Below, one piece after another: positions 7,481 through 16,923 of a stretch of 64,000 bases of DNA (positions are counted from its first letter, which is position 1; each line of letters starts with the position of its first letter). A program made the position numbers and the translations under genes. The notes beneath the pieces are model-generated. The model made no database searches. It saw only the letters and a program-made list of their open reading frames with translations, and had not been told where the DNA came from. Origin of the DNA: Botrimarina mediterranea (GTDB lineage Bacteria; Planctomycetota; Planctomycetia; Pirellulales; Lacipirellulaceae); assembly GCF_007753265.1 (NCBI RefSeq), contig NZ_CP036349.1, forward strand, positions 3,195,363 through 3,259,362, written 5' to 3'.

Positions 7481-10400
7481 TGCTGGCACGGGACATTGAC
7501 GCAAGAGGCTCTAGTCCGTCGGGGTTGGACACAGGCATCTCCTCGGCATCGTTACTGTCGTTACCCAGCAGGGCGAAGGCTTCCTCATGATCACTCACGT
7601 CCGTACGTTGGTTCATCAGGAACGCCAACTGTAGGGCGATCGCAAGGGAGCCACCGTTCTCATTTAAGCGAGGGCGCAGCGGCATTGGCTGAAACTGCTT
7701 CCGCTGCGTACCAGACATCTCTGCGAGTAGGAGTGAACCCATCGCGGGCTCGATTGCTAGGGCCTCAAAACCGCCATCGACGGACAGAACTCTGTCAATC
7801 GCTATCGCCTGCTTTAGGGCAGGTGCTAGTGGAATTGCTGGGTCATCCATGGTGAAGACAGCGAACCCCAGAAGAACCTGGTCGGCTCCCTCGACAACGT
7901 ACTCGAGCGTCAGGCCGCTGTGGGGCGCGGAGAGGTCGAAGGGCGCGCCGAGGGCCAGCGACTCGCCGGGCAGCAACACAGTCGCGCCGGCGGCGTTGAG
8001 TTCGGAGAGGGCCGACGCGGTCGGCGCCGCCTCCTCCCAGCCGGCGATGGATTGGTCGCCGAGACTGTTCCAGGCGCCGTTGCCGGGAAGCAACGAGGCG
8101 TTGGCCGAGAGGAGGCTGTACCCAATCAGCGACAGCGGCGCCCCGGCGCCGTTCCACAGCCGGGCGTCGCCCGTCGAGGGGTCGATCATCAGCACGAGCG
8201 CATCAAGCACCGGCGGTTGGCCGTTCGCATCGCCGAGATGGTCGCGCCATACGGTGTAGTCCGCCGCGTTGACGACGCCGTCGCCGTTGCCGTCGGCCGC
8301 GTTCTGACCCGCGGCGCCGTAGGAAGCCCGCCACACGGCGTGGTCCGCCCGGGTGACCGCGCCGCTGCGGTCGTAGTCGCCGGCGAGAGGATCGATCACC
8401 GCTGCGAAGCTGAGCGGCGCGTTGTTCTCCGCCAGCCAGCGCGCGTTGAAGAGGTTCCAATCGTCGACGTCGGTGTCGCCATCGAAGTCGACGTCACCGT
8501 AGCTGACGCGCTCTTTGAGCGACAACAACGACCCGTCCGCGCCCCACCCCGCGCCGAACGCGGCGACGTCGTTCAGATCGAGCCTGCCGTTGAGATCGAC
8601 GTCGCTCGTGGTGAACGGGAGCAAACGCCCCGAGTCGAGCACCGCAGCGATCTCCAGGAAGTTGATCCGGGTCTCCTTGTCGGCGGCGGCGCCGGCGTCG
8701 AGCGTGAGCCGGCCGTCATTCACCACGACGAGGCGCGTCGTCTCGGCGAACTCGTTGGCGTCGAGCGGCTGGCCCGCCCAGTAGCCCGTTCCCTCGACGT
8801 TCAATGTGTGATTGCTGGGGAAGCCGGCGTCGCCGACGCTGGCGGTCACCAAGTACTCGCCGTTGGGAACCTCGATCTCCCAGACGCCGCCGGCGTGGAA
8901 GTGGACCAGGGTGTCGAGCAGCGGGTCCGTGTTCGCGTCGCGGTCGCGGCTGACGTCGGTGTGGTCGGAGGACCAGCCATAACTCCAGCCGGCGCCGTGA
9001 TCGGCGTAAGGCAGGCCCGTGTCGGCCAAGTAGCCGCCGGGGGCCGCGACCCCGGCAACTTGGAAGTTGATGTTCACTAACGGCTCGGCCGAGACCTGCG
9101 TCAGCCGGGCGCCGGCCCAGTCGGCGTGGTCCTCGCCGTTGCCGTCCCGGTTGTCGTCGACGATCAGCTTGAGCTCGCTCGCGCCCACGACGCTGACATC
9201 GACGGCCTGGGTGGGCGACGCGCCGGTCATTGTGCCGCTGTTGTAGACCTCGACCCCATCGACCAGCACACGGAAGACGACCGTGCCGCCGCCCACCTCG
9301 TCATCGACGCCGATGTCCGAGACGAAGCGTGCGTACTGGCCGTCGAGCGCGTAGGTGATCTCCGAGTTGGCATGGACGCCGAGCCCCTTGGGGTAGACCA
9401 CGCCATTGAGGCGGATCGACCGTCCGTCGCCAGCGTCGTCCTCTCCATTGCTTGAGTCGAACTCGACAGGCCCCCAGCCATTCACCGGCGTCTCCGCCGG
9501 CGCCAGATCGCTCAGGTAGACGAAGTCCTCATCGTAGGTGCGGTACAGGGCGACGTAGGCCGTGTCGTCCTCTGGCGTGAAGATGGTCCGCTCGTTGTTC
9601 GTAACGCCGTCGAGCCACTGCACGAAGTAAGCGGTCCCGTCGCCGAGCGACTGCGTCAACGGCGCCTTGAGGGTCCGCTCGACGTTCTCAACGCCCCTGT
9701 CGGTGAAGGGCCCGTCGATCTCTTTGCCATCGATGGTCAGGGTCCCGGCGCCGCCGGGGAGGTTGGTCTGGACGACAAACTCCGACTTATGCGGCAGCAC
9801 ATCGACGAACGTCGACGACGTTAGCCCCGCAGAGTCGGTGACCGTTAGATTGATGCGGTACCAGACATTGTCATCGGTTTCGGTCGCGGTGGGGACTTGG
9901 AACTCGCCGCCGGAGACGCCCGTCGTCGGCGGGATGAAGGGATGCGAGTGGACGTTGTGATGGAAATCGACGCGCCAAGTGAGCTGGGAGTCGGCGAGCG
10001 TCCCGTCCTCCGCGTCGCTGGCGAAGCCGCTGAACGTGATGATGTCGCCCGCGGCGTAGGCAGCGCCTTCGGTGGGGAGCACGATGTGGGGCGTGGGGGG
10101 CGTGTCGCTGGTGACCGTCAGCGTCGCCGCCGCGCTGATGGCGCTGCCGAGGGCGTTCGTCACTACGGCGCGGTAAGTCTTCCCCGAATCGGCAAGCTGG
10201 ACGCTATTGAGGTTGAGCGTGGCGGAGTTCGCGCCGGGGACATCGACGTAAGGGCCACCGCTCGAGACCTGCCATTGATACGCCAGCGGCGACGTGCCGG
10301 CGGCGCTGACGGTCATCTGCGTCGAGTACCCCACCGAGGCCAGTTGATCGCTGGGATCGACGACGATCGACGGGCCGACGTCGGCGGCGTACGCGATCTT

Positions 10401-11549
10401 GCGGACCGACCCCGAGCCGATGCCCGGCGCGCCCCCCGCGCCGGCGCCGCGCGAGATGTAGTACAGCGAGCCGTCGGGACCGAACTCGATGTTCATCGGG
10501 AAGTCGGCGCCCTTCGCGAAGACCGTCGCCTCGCCGGCGGCGGGTGGGTTCGCGGGGTCGATGAGCAACAGCTGGCCGCTGCAGAACTCCGCGAAGAAGA
10601 CCTTCCCCTGGTACGACTCGGGGAACGCGTTGGCGCCGGGCTGAGTGAACGCGACGCCGGTGATCGCGCAGCCTAGCGTGTGGGGGTAGCCATAGAGCGG
10701 CTCGGTGAAGTCGGGGAACTGGCCGTCGTTGAAGGGTCCCTCGGTCGTGGGCCACCCGAAGTTGAGCCCCGGTTGGGTGGCGTCGTTGATCTCTTCCCAG
10801 CTGCCCGCGCCGACATCGGCGATCAGGTAACGACCGGTCAGCGGATCGAGGTCGCCGGCGAAAGGATTTCGCAATCCCGACGCCCAGATATAGTCCCGCC
10901 ACGTGACGCCGTCGGCCGCGTTGTAGTACGGGTTGTCGGTCGGTATCGAGCCGTCCGAGTGGAGACGGAAGACCTTGCCGAGCGGCGACTCAAGGTCTTG
11001 CGACTGGGCGGACTGCTGCGACTCGCCGATCTGCACGTAGAGATGGCCCTCGGCGTCGAAGACCACCGAGCCGCCGATGTGCCACGGCGGATTGCCATAC
11101 TCGGAGAGGGGTGGCAGCTCGAGGAGCGGGACTTCGCTCCCCGGCAGGATGGTGTTCTCGGTCGTGGGATCGACCGTTAGGCGACTCAGCCGGTTATGGG
11201 GCTCGGGCGTGTTGGCGGTGTAGTAGACGTAGACGTAATGGTTGTTCTCGAAGTCGGGATCGAGCTCGAGGCCCTGCAGGCCATGTTCGGCCGAGCCGTC
11301 GGCGTCGAGTTGATGGGCGAAGACCGGCTCGCTTGCGCCGGGTTCGAGGACCTCGATCCGACCGTCTTGATAGGCGACCCAAACCCGCCCGCTCTCGTCG
11401 ATGTCGAGCGTGGTGGGGCTGGTCAGCTCCGCCGCCAAGACGGTTTCAGTGAACCCCGCCGGTACGTTCGCCAACAGCCGCCGATCTTCGAGCCGCTCGG
11501 CGCCCAGCGTCCGCGCCGCTAGAAGCCCTCGGTGCTTCCTGAACCTCAT
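7467..11549 (-). CDS. Giant secreted glucose/sorbosone dehydrogenase-like protein with Ig, NPCBM and dockerin-like modules
   Basis: 1360 residues. The N-terminus carries GAERLEDRRLLAN, the planctomycete LExRxLL-type motif of giant surface proteins. Residues ~30-390 are a PQQ-type glucose/sorbosone dehydrogenase propeller (GLQGLELDPDF, YVYYTANT, ASGLRNPFAGDLDP, GSWEEIND, NFGWPTTEG). Then follow an Ig-like domain (~395-480), a PKD/cadherin-like part, an NPCBM carbohydrate-binding module (~690-830; KGLGVHANSEITY), a malectin-like segment (~835-965), four dockerin-like Ca loops (~975-1110) and the ~115-residue domain also found twice in the 13434-15302 protein. It probably oxidises or binds sugars at the cell surface. 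The last ~10 residues (MSRASTGSR) read through an IS remnant, so the original C-terminus was probably lost, and no PEP-CTERM tail is present. Confidence 0.85.
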   Translation of the reverse strand: MRFRKHRGLLAARTLGAERLEDRRLLANVPAGFTETVLAAELTSPTTLDIDESGRVWVAYQDGRIEVLEPGASEPVFAHQLDADGSAEHGLQGLELDPDFENNHYVYVYYTANTPEPHNRLSRLTVDPTTENTILPGSEVPLLELPPLSEYGNPPWHIGGSVVFDAEGHLYVQIGESQQSAQSQDLESPLGKVFRLHSDGSIPTDNPYYNAADGVTWRDYIWASGLRNPFAGDLDPLTGRYLIADVGAGSWEEINDATQPGLNFGWPTTEGPFNDGQFPDFTEPLYGYPHTLGCAITGVAFTQPGANAFPESYQGKVFFAEFCSGQLLLIDPANPPAAGEATVFAKGADFPMNIEFGPDGSLYYISRGAGAGGAPGIGSGSVRKIAYAADVGPSIVVDPSDQLASVGYSTQMTVSAAGTSPLAYQWQVSSGGPYVDVPGANSATLNLNSVQLADSGKTYRAVVTNALGSAISAAATLTVTSDTPPTPHIVLPTEGAAYAAGDIITFSGFASDAEDGTLADSQLTWRVDFHHNVHSHPFIPPTTGVSGGEFQVPTATETDDNVWYRINLTVTDSAGLTSSTFVDVLPHKSEFVVQTNLPGGAGTLTIDGKEIDGPFTDRGVENVERTLKAPLTQSLGDGTAYFVQWLDGVTNNERTIFTPEDDTAYVALYRTYDEDFVYLSDLAPAETPVNGWGPVEFDSSNGEDDAGDGRSIRLNGVVYPKGLGVHANSEITYALDGQYARFVSDIGVDDEVGGGTVVFRVLVDGVEVYNSGTMTGASPTQAVDVSVVGASELKLIVDDNRDGNGEDHADWAGARLTQVSAEPLVNINFQVAGVAAPGGYLADTGLPYADHGAGWSYGWSSDHTDVSRDRDANTDPLLDTLVHFHAGGVWEIEVPNGEYLVTASVGDAGFPSNHTLNVEGTGYWAGQPLDANEFAETTRLVVVNDGRLTLDAGAAADKETRINFLEIAAVLDSGRLLPFTTSDVDLNGRLDLNDVAAFGAGWGADGSLLSLKERVSYGDVDFDGDTDVDDWNLFNARWLAENNAPLSFAAVIDPLAGDYDRSGAVTRADHAVWRASYGAAGQNAADGNGDGVVNAADYTVWRDHLGDANGQPPVLDALVLMIDPSTGDARLWNGAGAPLSLIGYSLLSANASLLPGNGAWNSLGDQSIAGWEEAAPTASALSELNAAGATVLLPGESLALGAPFDLSAPHSGLTLEYVVEGADQVLLGFAVFTMDDPAIPLAPALKQAIAIDRVLSVDGGFEALAIEPAMGSLLLAEMSGTQRKQFQPMPLRPRLNENGGSLAIALQLAFLMNQRTDVSDHEEAFALLGNDSNDAEEMPVSNPDGLEPLASMSRASTGSR

Positions 11550-11596
11550 AACGCCCTCTTCACGGTTGTCGATCGACAGTTACTAGCGCGGTCCGT

Positions 11597-12541
11597 TTAC
11601 GACCGGCGGCGCCGCGTCGCGGCGCCGAGCACGCCGGCCGACACCAGCAGGGCGCTCGTCGGCTCGGGCACGCTTTGCAGCATCGCATTGAGCTGGGCCA
11701 TCGAGAGGCCGCCGAACTCGGAGTTGTTTCTCCACTCGAGGAAGTCGGTGAAATCAACCTCGCCGTCGCCGCTGAGGTCGCCAAGATTACGCGTAGCGAC
11801 ATTCATGCGGAAGTTGTCACGGATAATGGCGTAATCATCGAGGAGCACGTTGCCGTCGCCGTTGACGTCGCCGAGGACGATGCCGGAGATCTCCTCCAAG
11901 CGGATGTTATCAACATTAACTCGGGCCGCGCCCGTGGAGTTCCGGATGAACACGACGATGTTGCCGGTCGGCGCCGTGCCGCCAACGGTGAAGGTCGAGA
12001 CACGCCCCAAGGCGCCGGAGCCGATCTGATTCAAGGCGCTGGCGTCGCGGAAGACGTTCCACAGGTTGTCGCCGTCCGGATTCCCCGAACCGTCCCAGAC
12101 ACCTTGGATGTCCATGAAGCCCGCGGTTCCGAGGTCCGTCCCGATGGCGTCGCTGGAAAAGACGCCGAACTCTACCTCACCGTGGGTGAAGCCCTCACGG
12201 TGTGCGCTGGCGAGATCAACCCGGTAAGTCATCCCAGGCTGAAACGACACTCCCAGGTCTTGGTAAAGCGTGCCGTTCTCCACACCGAGATACTGCAGGC
12301 CGTCCCCTCCCGACATGCCGACGCCGGTGATCGACTCGACGAACTCGTTGTTCGAGTCGAGGCTGGTCCAGCCGGTCGGGGTCTCCAGCAGGTACCCACC
12401 GGCGGCGTCGGGGCCCTCGAAGCTGTGGTTGACAATCGGTATCGAGACCGCCGATGCCGACGCCCCGAGCAGCAGCAGGCACGCCAGGGCCGCGGCGCCG
12501 TGGCTCGCGGATGGATGCGAATGACTCGTCGAACGGGTCAT
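11597..12541 (-). CDS. HpiC1-like PEP-CTERM protein with dockerin-like loops, paralogue A
   Basis: 314 residues from the ATG at 12539-12541, which has GGGAG nine bases upstream; the frame extends further upstream but only as antisense of the neighbour. It has a signal peptide (ending GASASAV), then a beta-sandwich starting IPIVNHSFEGPD and containing LYQDLGVSF, TYRVDLASAHR and DIQGVWDGSGNPDGDNLWN. That start resembles the HpiC1 cyclase-like fold that many secreted bacterial proteins use as a sugar-binding domain. Two dockerin-like Ca loops follow (GDVNGDGNVLLDDYAIIRDN, GDLSGDGEVDFTDFLEWRN), then VPEPTSALLV, a hydrophobic segment and RRRRS. It is a tandem paralogue of the next gene upstream, which lacks the dockerin part. 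Its function is unknown beyond surface display. Confidence 0.85.
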   Translation of the reverse strand: MTRSTSHSHPSASHGAAALACLLLLGASASAVSIPIVNHSFEGPDAAGGYLLETPTGWTSLDSNNEFVESITGVGMSGGDGLQYLGVENGTLYQDLGVSFQPGMTYRVDLASAHREGFTHGEVEFGVFSSDAIGTDLGTAGFMDIQGVWDGSGNPDGDNLWNVFRDASALNQIGSGALGRVSTFTVGGTAPTGNIVVFIRNSTGAARVNVDNIRLEEISGIVLGDVNGDGNVLLDDYAIIRDNFRMNVATRNLGDLSGDGEVDFTDFLEWRNNSEFGGLSMAQLNAMLQSVPEPTSALLVSAGVLGAATRRRRS

Positions 12542-12624
12542 GGAAAGTTTCTCCCTAGTTGGACTTGCGACAAGCGAGGCCCACCGGCGCGTCGCTCCCG
12601 CGATTCGCCGGCGAGTGCTCTTGG

Positions 12625-13341
12625 TTAGCGTCGGTTGAGTAAGGTCGTAACAAGCGAAGCGGCGAAAGCGATCATCGCCCCGCTCGGCTCGGGGATCGCG
12701 ATTGCCGTGACACGAACGTTGTCGATGTTCACACGGTTGCCGCTGTCGCCGAGGACACGGAGGAAGACCGCGACATTGCCGCTGGGGACGACGGGACCCG
12801 TCGTGAAGGTGTACACGTCGCCGAGCGCGCCGGACCCGATGGCAGCGAGGAGCGAAGCGTCTCGCAGCGTGTTCCAAAGGTTGTCGCCGTCCGGGTTGCC
12901 GCTGCCGTCCCAGACGCCCTGGATATCGGCGAAGCCCGGCGTGGCGAGGTCGACGCCGATCGCGTTGCTGTCGTACAGCCCGAACTCCAGGGTGCTGTGG
13001 GTGAAGGTTTCGCGGTGGGCAGAGGCGACGTCCACGGTATAGGTCGTGTTGGGGGCGAAAGCCACGCCGAGGTCTTGATGCACCTCGCCACCCTCGAAGC
13101 CGAAGTATTGCAGACCCTCACCGCCGGTGAATCCCACCGCCGCGCTGTTCTCGATGAATGGGTTGCCGGAGGAGGCGTCGGTCCAACCGGTCGGCACGCC
13201 AGCGGCGAATGAGCCGCCAACGTCGGGGTCTTCGAAGCTGTGGTTGAACACGGGGATGCTCGCAGCAACGGCGGAGGCGCTCGCCATCCCCAGTCCGATC
13301 AAGACAGCCGCTCCTGCCAAGACGTGTCGGTAACGTTTCAT
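12625..13341 (-). CDS. HpiC1-like PEP-CTERM protein, paralogue B
   Basis: 238 residues starting MKRYRHVLAG at 13339-13341, with purine-rich GAGAGCG upstream; a longer frame upstream is less likely because it would displace the signal peptide. After the signal peptide (ending ASAVA) comes the same domain as in the downstream gene: IPVFNHSFEDPD, EVHQDLGVAF, TYTVDVASAHRETFTH and IQGVWDGSGNPDGDNLWN are almost shared. It ends directly in IPEPSGAMIA, a hydrophobic stretch and NRR, without dockerin loops. The 83-base spacing and strong similarity indicate tandem duplication, with gain or loss of the dockerin cassette. Both genes and the next one upstream are probably one transcription unit read leftward. 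Confidence 0.85.
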   Translation of the reverse strand: MKRYRHVLAGAAVLIGLGMASASAVAASIPVFNHSFEDPDVGGSFAAGVPTGWTDASSGNPFIENSAAVGFTGGEGLQYFGFEGGEVHQDLGVAFAPNTTYTVDVASAHRETFTHSTLEFGLYDSNAIGVDLATPGFADIQGVWDGSGNPDGDNLWNTLRDASLLAAIGSGALGDVYTFTTGPVVPSGNVAVFLRVLGDSGNRVNIDNVRVTAIAIPEPSGAMIAFAASLVTTLLNRR

Positions 13342-13433
13342 TAGTTCGCTCTCGGTGGTGTGGAATCTCATGGGTCGGATATCGCGGCGCCTTTCTCTCG
13401 TCCGTCGTGAAGCCCTCAACTAGCTTGGTCCCC

Positions 13434-15302
13434 CTAGCGTCGGCGTTGGCCAGTCGCCCGTCCAAGGGCGCCGGCCAGCAGCAGCACAAGGCCCGTCGGC
13501 TCGGGGACGGCCTCGGCGCTAGACGTCGATGTGGCCGCGGTTGCGCCATAGCGGCTCGCCCAAAAGTCGTAGTCGGCTTGGTCCACCACGCCGGGGCTGA
13601 TGCCGCCTTCGTTCGGCAGACTGCCGGGGCCGAGGTTGTCCCGCCAGACGGTGTAGTCCGCGGCGTTGACGACGCCGTCGTTGTTGTAGTCGCCGGGGAC
13701 GCTGACGATTTCGGGGATCGGCCCGTACTCGACGACCCCGGTGCGTACCTCTTCGACGCCATCGACCATAAGGAGGAACTCCAACTCGAGATCACGGACC
13801 CCGTCGAGCGAGAACATCTGCCCAAGCGAGAACGCCTGACCCGGGAAGAGCGTCGCCACGCCGTCTGGCACGAGTTCGGACAACGCGAAGCTGGCGTTGG
13901 CTGCGGGCGCGGCCTCGTCCCAATCGCCGACGGCCTGCGATTCGAGGCTTGTCCAATTGTCGCCGTCGAGCGAACCGAAGTCCGAGAGTATCGAGTAACC
14001 GACTAGGTCGATGGTGAACCGCGAGCCGTTCTGCAGCTGCGCGTCGCCCGTGACGGGGTCAACTGTGAGCAGGAGGTTGTTGGCGGCGGCCGTGCCGGTG
14101 TATTCGACCAGACCCTGCACAGCCGTTGTCGCGCCGTCCACCGCGTATTCGAACGTCACCTCATTCGGGGCGGCGCCAAACTCCTGCGGCGAGACATAGA
14201 CGTTGCCCAGCTGGATCGCCGTGCCGGTGAGGGCTAGCGAGCCTTGCGAGTTCAATTCACTGAGCGACTGCGGAGACGGCGCCGTCTCTTCCCAGCCGGC
14301 GACCGATTGCTCGGTCATACTCGTCCAACCGGCCGGGTTGAGCCCACCGCTGTCTGACAGAACCGAGTAGCCGATGATGTCGATCGGGGTCCCGCTCGCA
14401 TTCATCATCGTGACGGCGCCGGTGTTCGTGTTGACCTCGAGCGAGGCGTAACGGTCGTAGGAGAGTTCGAGAACTTTGCCGTTGCCGCCATCGCTGACCC
14501 GGGTGCGGTAAGCGTGCCCCGCCGGGACGGGCGAGAGCGCCGTATCGACAACGAACCCCGCGCCGGTGATCGCGCCGCCGTCGAGAATCGTCCACGAATC
14601 CCCCGCCGTGGGCGTGTAGCCGGCCGACGTTTGAATCGAGAGCAAGCCCTGCAAGTTGTTGATCCCCCCCGGCGTTGTGAGCGTCGTGTGGGTGTCGGCT
14701 TGCAGATCGACGATGTACTGACTGCTGCCTTCGAAGTCGATGAACCCGTCCGCCGAGAAGACATGCCCCGGGCCGTGCGTGATCGTGAAGCCGTTGAGGT
14801 ACATCGAGTCGGTAGAGACGACGGAGGCCACCCCCGCGCCCCCGCCGATCTCCACGGTGCTGCCGGCATTGACGTCGAGGGACGTCGTCGAGAACGCGCC
14901 GCCGCTCTGGACTCGGAGCGTGCCCCTGCCGTCGAGCCCGATGTTCGCCACGCCGACCGGCGGGACGAGCGCCGGCGCGGCGACTTTCTCGATCAGGTTG
15001 AGCGAGCCCCCCGGCTGGATCACCAGCGAGCCCGATTCCCCCGCGCTCTGTCCCAAGACGAGGCCGGCCGCGTCCGGCGCCGTCGTGTTAAGCGTCGCGA
15101 CGCCGCCGTTGTTGATGATCGCAACGTCTTCATAGAACTCATCGGGAACCGCGAGCGTGTCCCAGTTGTTGTCCCCCATCCAAGAGCTATTGCCCGCGGT
15201 CCAGAAAACATCGAAGGCCTGCGCCTCGGCGACAAACAGCGACAGGGCGGCCGCCATAAAGAGCCGCGGGCGCCAGCCGAGAGGGGACGATGGCGTCGAC
15301 AT
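13434..15302 (-). CDS. PEP-CTERM protein with beta-helix region, two copies of a novel domain and dockerin-like repeats
   Basis: 622 residues. It has a signal peptide ending AEAQA, then ~240 residues of beta-strand repeats (FWTAGNSSWMGDNNWDT start, typical of planctomycete PEP-CTERM proteins). Two tandem ~115-residue units follow (residues ~283-405 and ~407-525), each with the pattern L-x-V-x-x-x-TG-x-x-x-x-x-N, GYS[VI]LSD, GW or W-x-S[ML], Q-[SA]-V-x-[GD]W-[ED]E-[TA]AP, LSEL and a final [GT]-x-VEY. Dockerin-like loops follow (DYNNDGVVNAADYTVWRDN, VDQADYDFWASRYG), then VPEPTGLVLLLAG and RATGQRRR. It is likely an exported, surface-anchored structural or adhesive protein. The upstream neighbour is a DUF1559 gene on the same strand 105 bases away. 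Confidence 0.85.
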   Translation of the reverse strand: MSTPSSPLGWRPRLFMAAALSLFVAEAQAFDVFWTAGNSSWMGDNNWDTLAVPDEFYEDVAIINNGGVATLNTTAPDAAGLVLGQSAGESGSLVIQPGGSLNLIEKVAAPALVPPVGVANIGLDGRGTLRVQSGGAFSTTSLDVNAGSTVEIGGGAGVASVVSTDSMYLNGFTITHGPGHVFSADGFIDFEGSSQYIVDLQADTHTTLTTPGGINNLQGLLSIQTSAGYTPTAGDSWTILDGGAITGAGFVVDTALSPVPAGHAYRTRVSDGGNGKVLELSYDRYASLEVNTNTGAVTMMNASGTPIDIIGYSVLSDSGGLNPAGWTSMTEQSVAGWEETAPSPQSLSELNSQGSLALTGTAIQLGNVYVSPQEFGAAPNEVTFEYAVDGATTAVQGLVEYTGTAAANNLLLTVDPVTGDAQLQNGSRFTIDLVGYSILSDFGSLDGDNWTSLESQAVGDWDEAAPAANASFALSELVPDGVATLFPGQAFSLGQMFSLDGVRDLELEFLLMVDGVEEVRTGVVEYGPIPEIVSVPGDYNNDGVVNAADYTVWRDNLGPGSLPNEGGISPGVVDQADYDFWASRYGATAATSTSSAEAVPEPTGLVLLLAGALGRATGQRRR

Positions 15303-15406
15303 CGAGATGCTCCGTCTTGTGGGTCAGCGCTAGTGCTGTGAGGAAGAGCGACGTCTGCCTCATCAGCAAGCGGGATGAGTCTTTCGAGTAGGGGGCGGCG
15401 TCGCGC

Positions 15407-16495
15407 TCAGTTGTTGACCGAGGCGACGTTGCCGTCGGCGCGGTTTCCGAGGTCGCGATGAATCTGCCAATCGAGGTCGTAACTCATTGCGTGAACGCTC
15501 CCATCGCACATCGCGACCAGCCACACGCTGGAATGGGCCGAGCCGAACCGGTTGGGGGATTGGGGGGACGTGAGATCGGAATCCGGGATCGGCACCAGCG
15601 CGTCGGCCCCGTTGTTAGTGGCCGTCGCGCGGAAGTTGTCGTTGTTGAAGCCGGTGCACCAAGTCTCATTGTCGCCGGCCCAGTCGGTGGTCGCGTCGTA
15701 GTTGTTCGCGGGGACGTATTTCTCACCAATCAGGTAGGTGTGCGATGTTCCGTCGGTGATCTGCCGGATGCCGACCTCGCTTCGGCCGAAGGAGACCCCG
15801 GAGTAGGCCGCCGTGCCATCGGCGGCATTGGTTGTGTTGAGGAGGTTATCCGCCCGTTCATAGAACTGGGCGCGGGCGGCTGCGGAGTAATCCGCGGGCC
15901 CCTCGTAGATCGTGTTGTCGGGCCATTCGACAAAGACGTGCCCGGCGTTGATCGCGTAGTCCATCTTGATCGACTCTTCGGGCGTCAGCGCGTTCTTCAA
16001 TGTGCCGCCCCATCGCTTGTACGGGATCGCGGGGCGACGGCTCGGGCAGTTGGTGAGCTTTACCGGAGTCTGCACGACCGCCCGAGCCATTTCGAGTTGG
16101 GTCCTGTCGGGACGGCGGCCCGAGGCGTCGGTCCGTTGGCCGTCGCCGCTGCTGTCACGTAGCGCTTGCTCCTCGATGAACGGGAGCGTGTTGAAGACCC
16201 ACCCGCCCGGCTGATCCTTGCCGAATCCCCAGTCGGGATCGCCGATGTACGCCCACCCCCATCCGCCGGTCTGGAAATGGCTGTGCACATCGTGGTGATT
16301 GATCGAGCCGAGAGCGAGCTGCTTGAGCTGGCTCTTGCACTGGTTGCGCCGCGCCGCTTCGCGGGCCGCTTGAACAGCCGGGAGCAACAGGGCGACCAGT
16401 ATCCCAATGATGGCGATCACCACCAGCAACTCGACCAACGTAAAGCCGCTGGCCGCTGCATCGGGACGGACTCGAGATGCTGTTGGACGCTGCAT
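15407..16495 (-). CDS. DUF1559 pseudopilin-like protein (paralogue 1)
   Basis: 362 residues from ATG 16493-16495; a GTG 33 bases further upstream is an alternative. The N-terminus has a prepilin peptidase site and helix ([19 protein letters not shown]), then [20 protein letters not shown], the DUF1559 signature shared by hundreds of planctomycete proteins. The body shows [23 protein letters not shown] and, near the end, the typical [21 protein letters not shown]1559 proteins are processed like type II secretion/type IV pilus pseudopilins, and their exact role is unknown. It is closely related to the DUF1559 gene at 19323-20435, sharing the unusual GWGW...[10 protein letters not shown] block. 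It points away from the sigma-factor gene across a 428-base shared upstream region. Confidence 0.9.
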   Translation of the reverse strand: MQRPTASRVRPDAAASGFTLVELLVVIAIIGILVALLLPAVQAAREAARRNQCKSQLKQLALGSINHHDVHSHFQTGGWGWAYIGDPDWGFGKDQPGGWVFNTLPFIEEQALRDSSGDGQRTDASGRRPDRTQLEMARAVVQTPVKLTNCPSRRPAIPYKRWGGTLKNALTPEESIKMDYAINAGHVFVEWPDNTIYEGPADYSAAARAQFYERADNLLNTTNAADGTAAYSGVSFGRSEVGIRQITDGTSHTYLIGEKYVPANNYDATTDWAGDNETWCTGFNNDNFRATATNNGADALVPIPDSDLTSPQSPNRFGSAHSSVWLVAMCDGSVHAMSYDLDWQIHRDLGNRADGNVASVNN

Positions 16496-16923
16496 ACCAA
16501 TGGCTGCTTGCAGAAGCCGGCACGGCACGAGGCCGTGCTTGATAACGACCTCACCGGCGGCTTGTGTGACGTTGAAGAGTGCTGAGACAAGGCGCGGCGG
16601 ACGCCGCGAGAGCCTGCCGAGCGCAGGGGCCGCGGCCGCTCTTACCAGACATGGGCGCTAACGACGGCGAGGGTCGCAGAAAAATCTGCAAGAATCGCCG
16701 ATTCGCCCCTCCGCGAAGAAACGACGGCTTCTGCAGAGAATTCTCGACACCTGAACGCGGCAAGTGGACAATCCCTTTGGGGCGAGTCACACTTGGCGGC
16801 CTTGTCAAACAACTCGTCATTCAACTCGCCAACGAGACGCCCCAACCGAACCGGGATTCTCGGCCAATTTGTCGATTCGTGGATTCTATTACCCCAACCG
16901 ACGCAAGGCTGGTCGAACCGACG
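16496..16923. other. Divergent promoter region between DUF1559 and sigma-factor genes
   Basis: 428 bases without a gene, between the starts of a leftward DUF1559 gene and a rightward sigma-factor gene. Rightward reading is open here in the sigma-factor frame, but the predicted residues match no part of the family, so I take it as non-coding. It contains a short inverted word (CAGAAAAATCTGC near 16676-16688) and an AT-richer part at 16800-16900 that could hold promoters. No consensus promoter is obvious. Confidence 0.45.

Noticed and set aside
7268-7855. Rightward 195-codon frame as an intact gene
   Set aside because: Only codons around 7355-7480 resemble a transposase; the remainder is antisense of the 1360-residue protein and the catalytic part is absent.
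16579-16923. N-terminal extension of the sigma factor by 115 codons
   Set aside because: The frame is open, but the residues do not resemble region 1 or 2, and the family is about 175 residues long starting near 16924.
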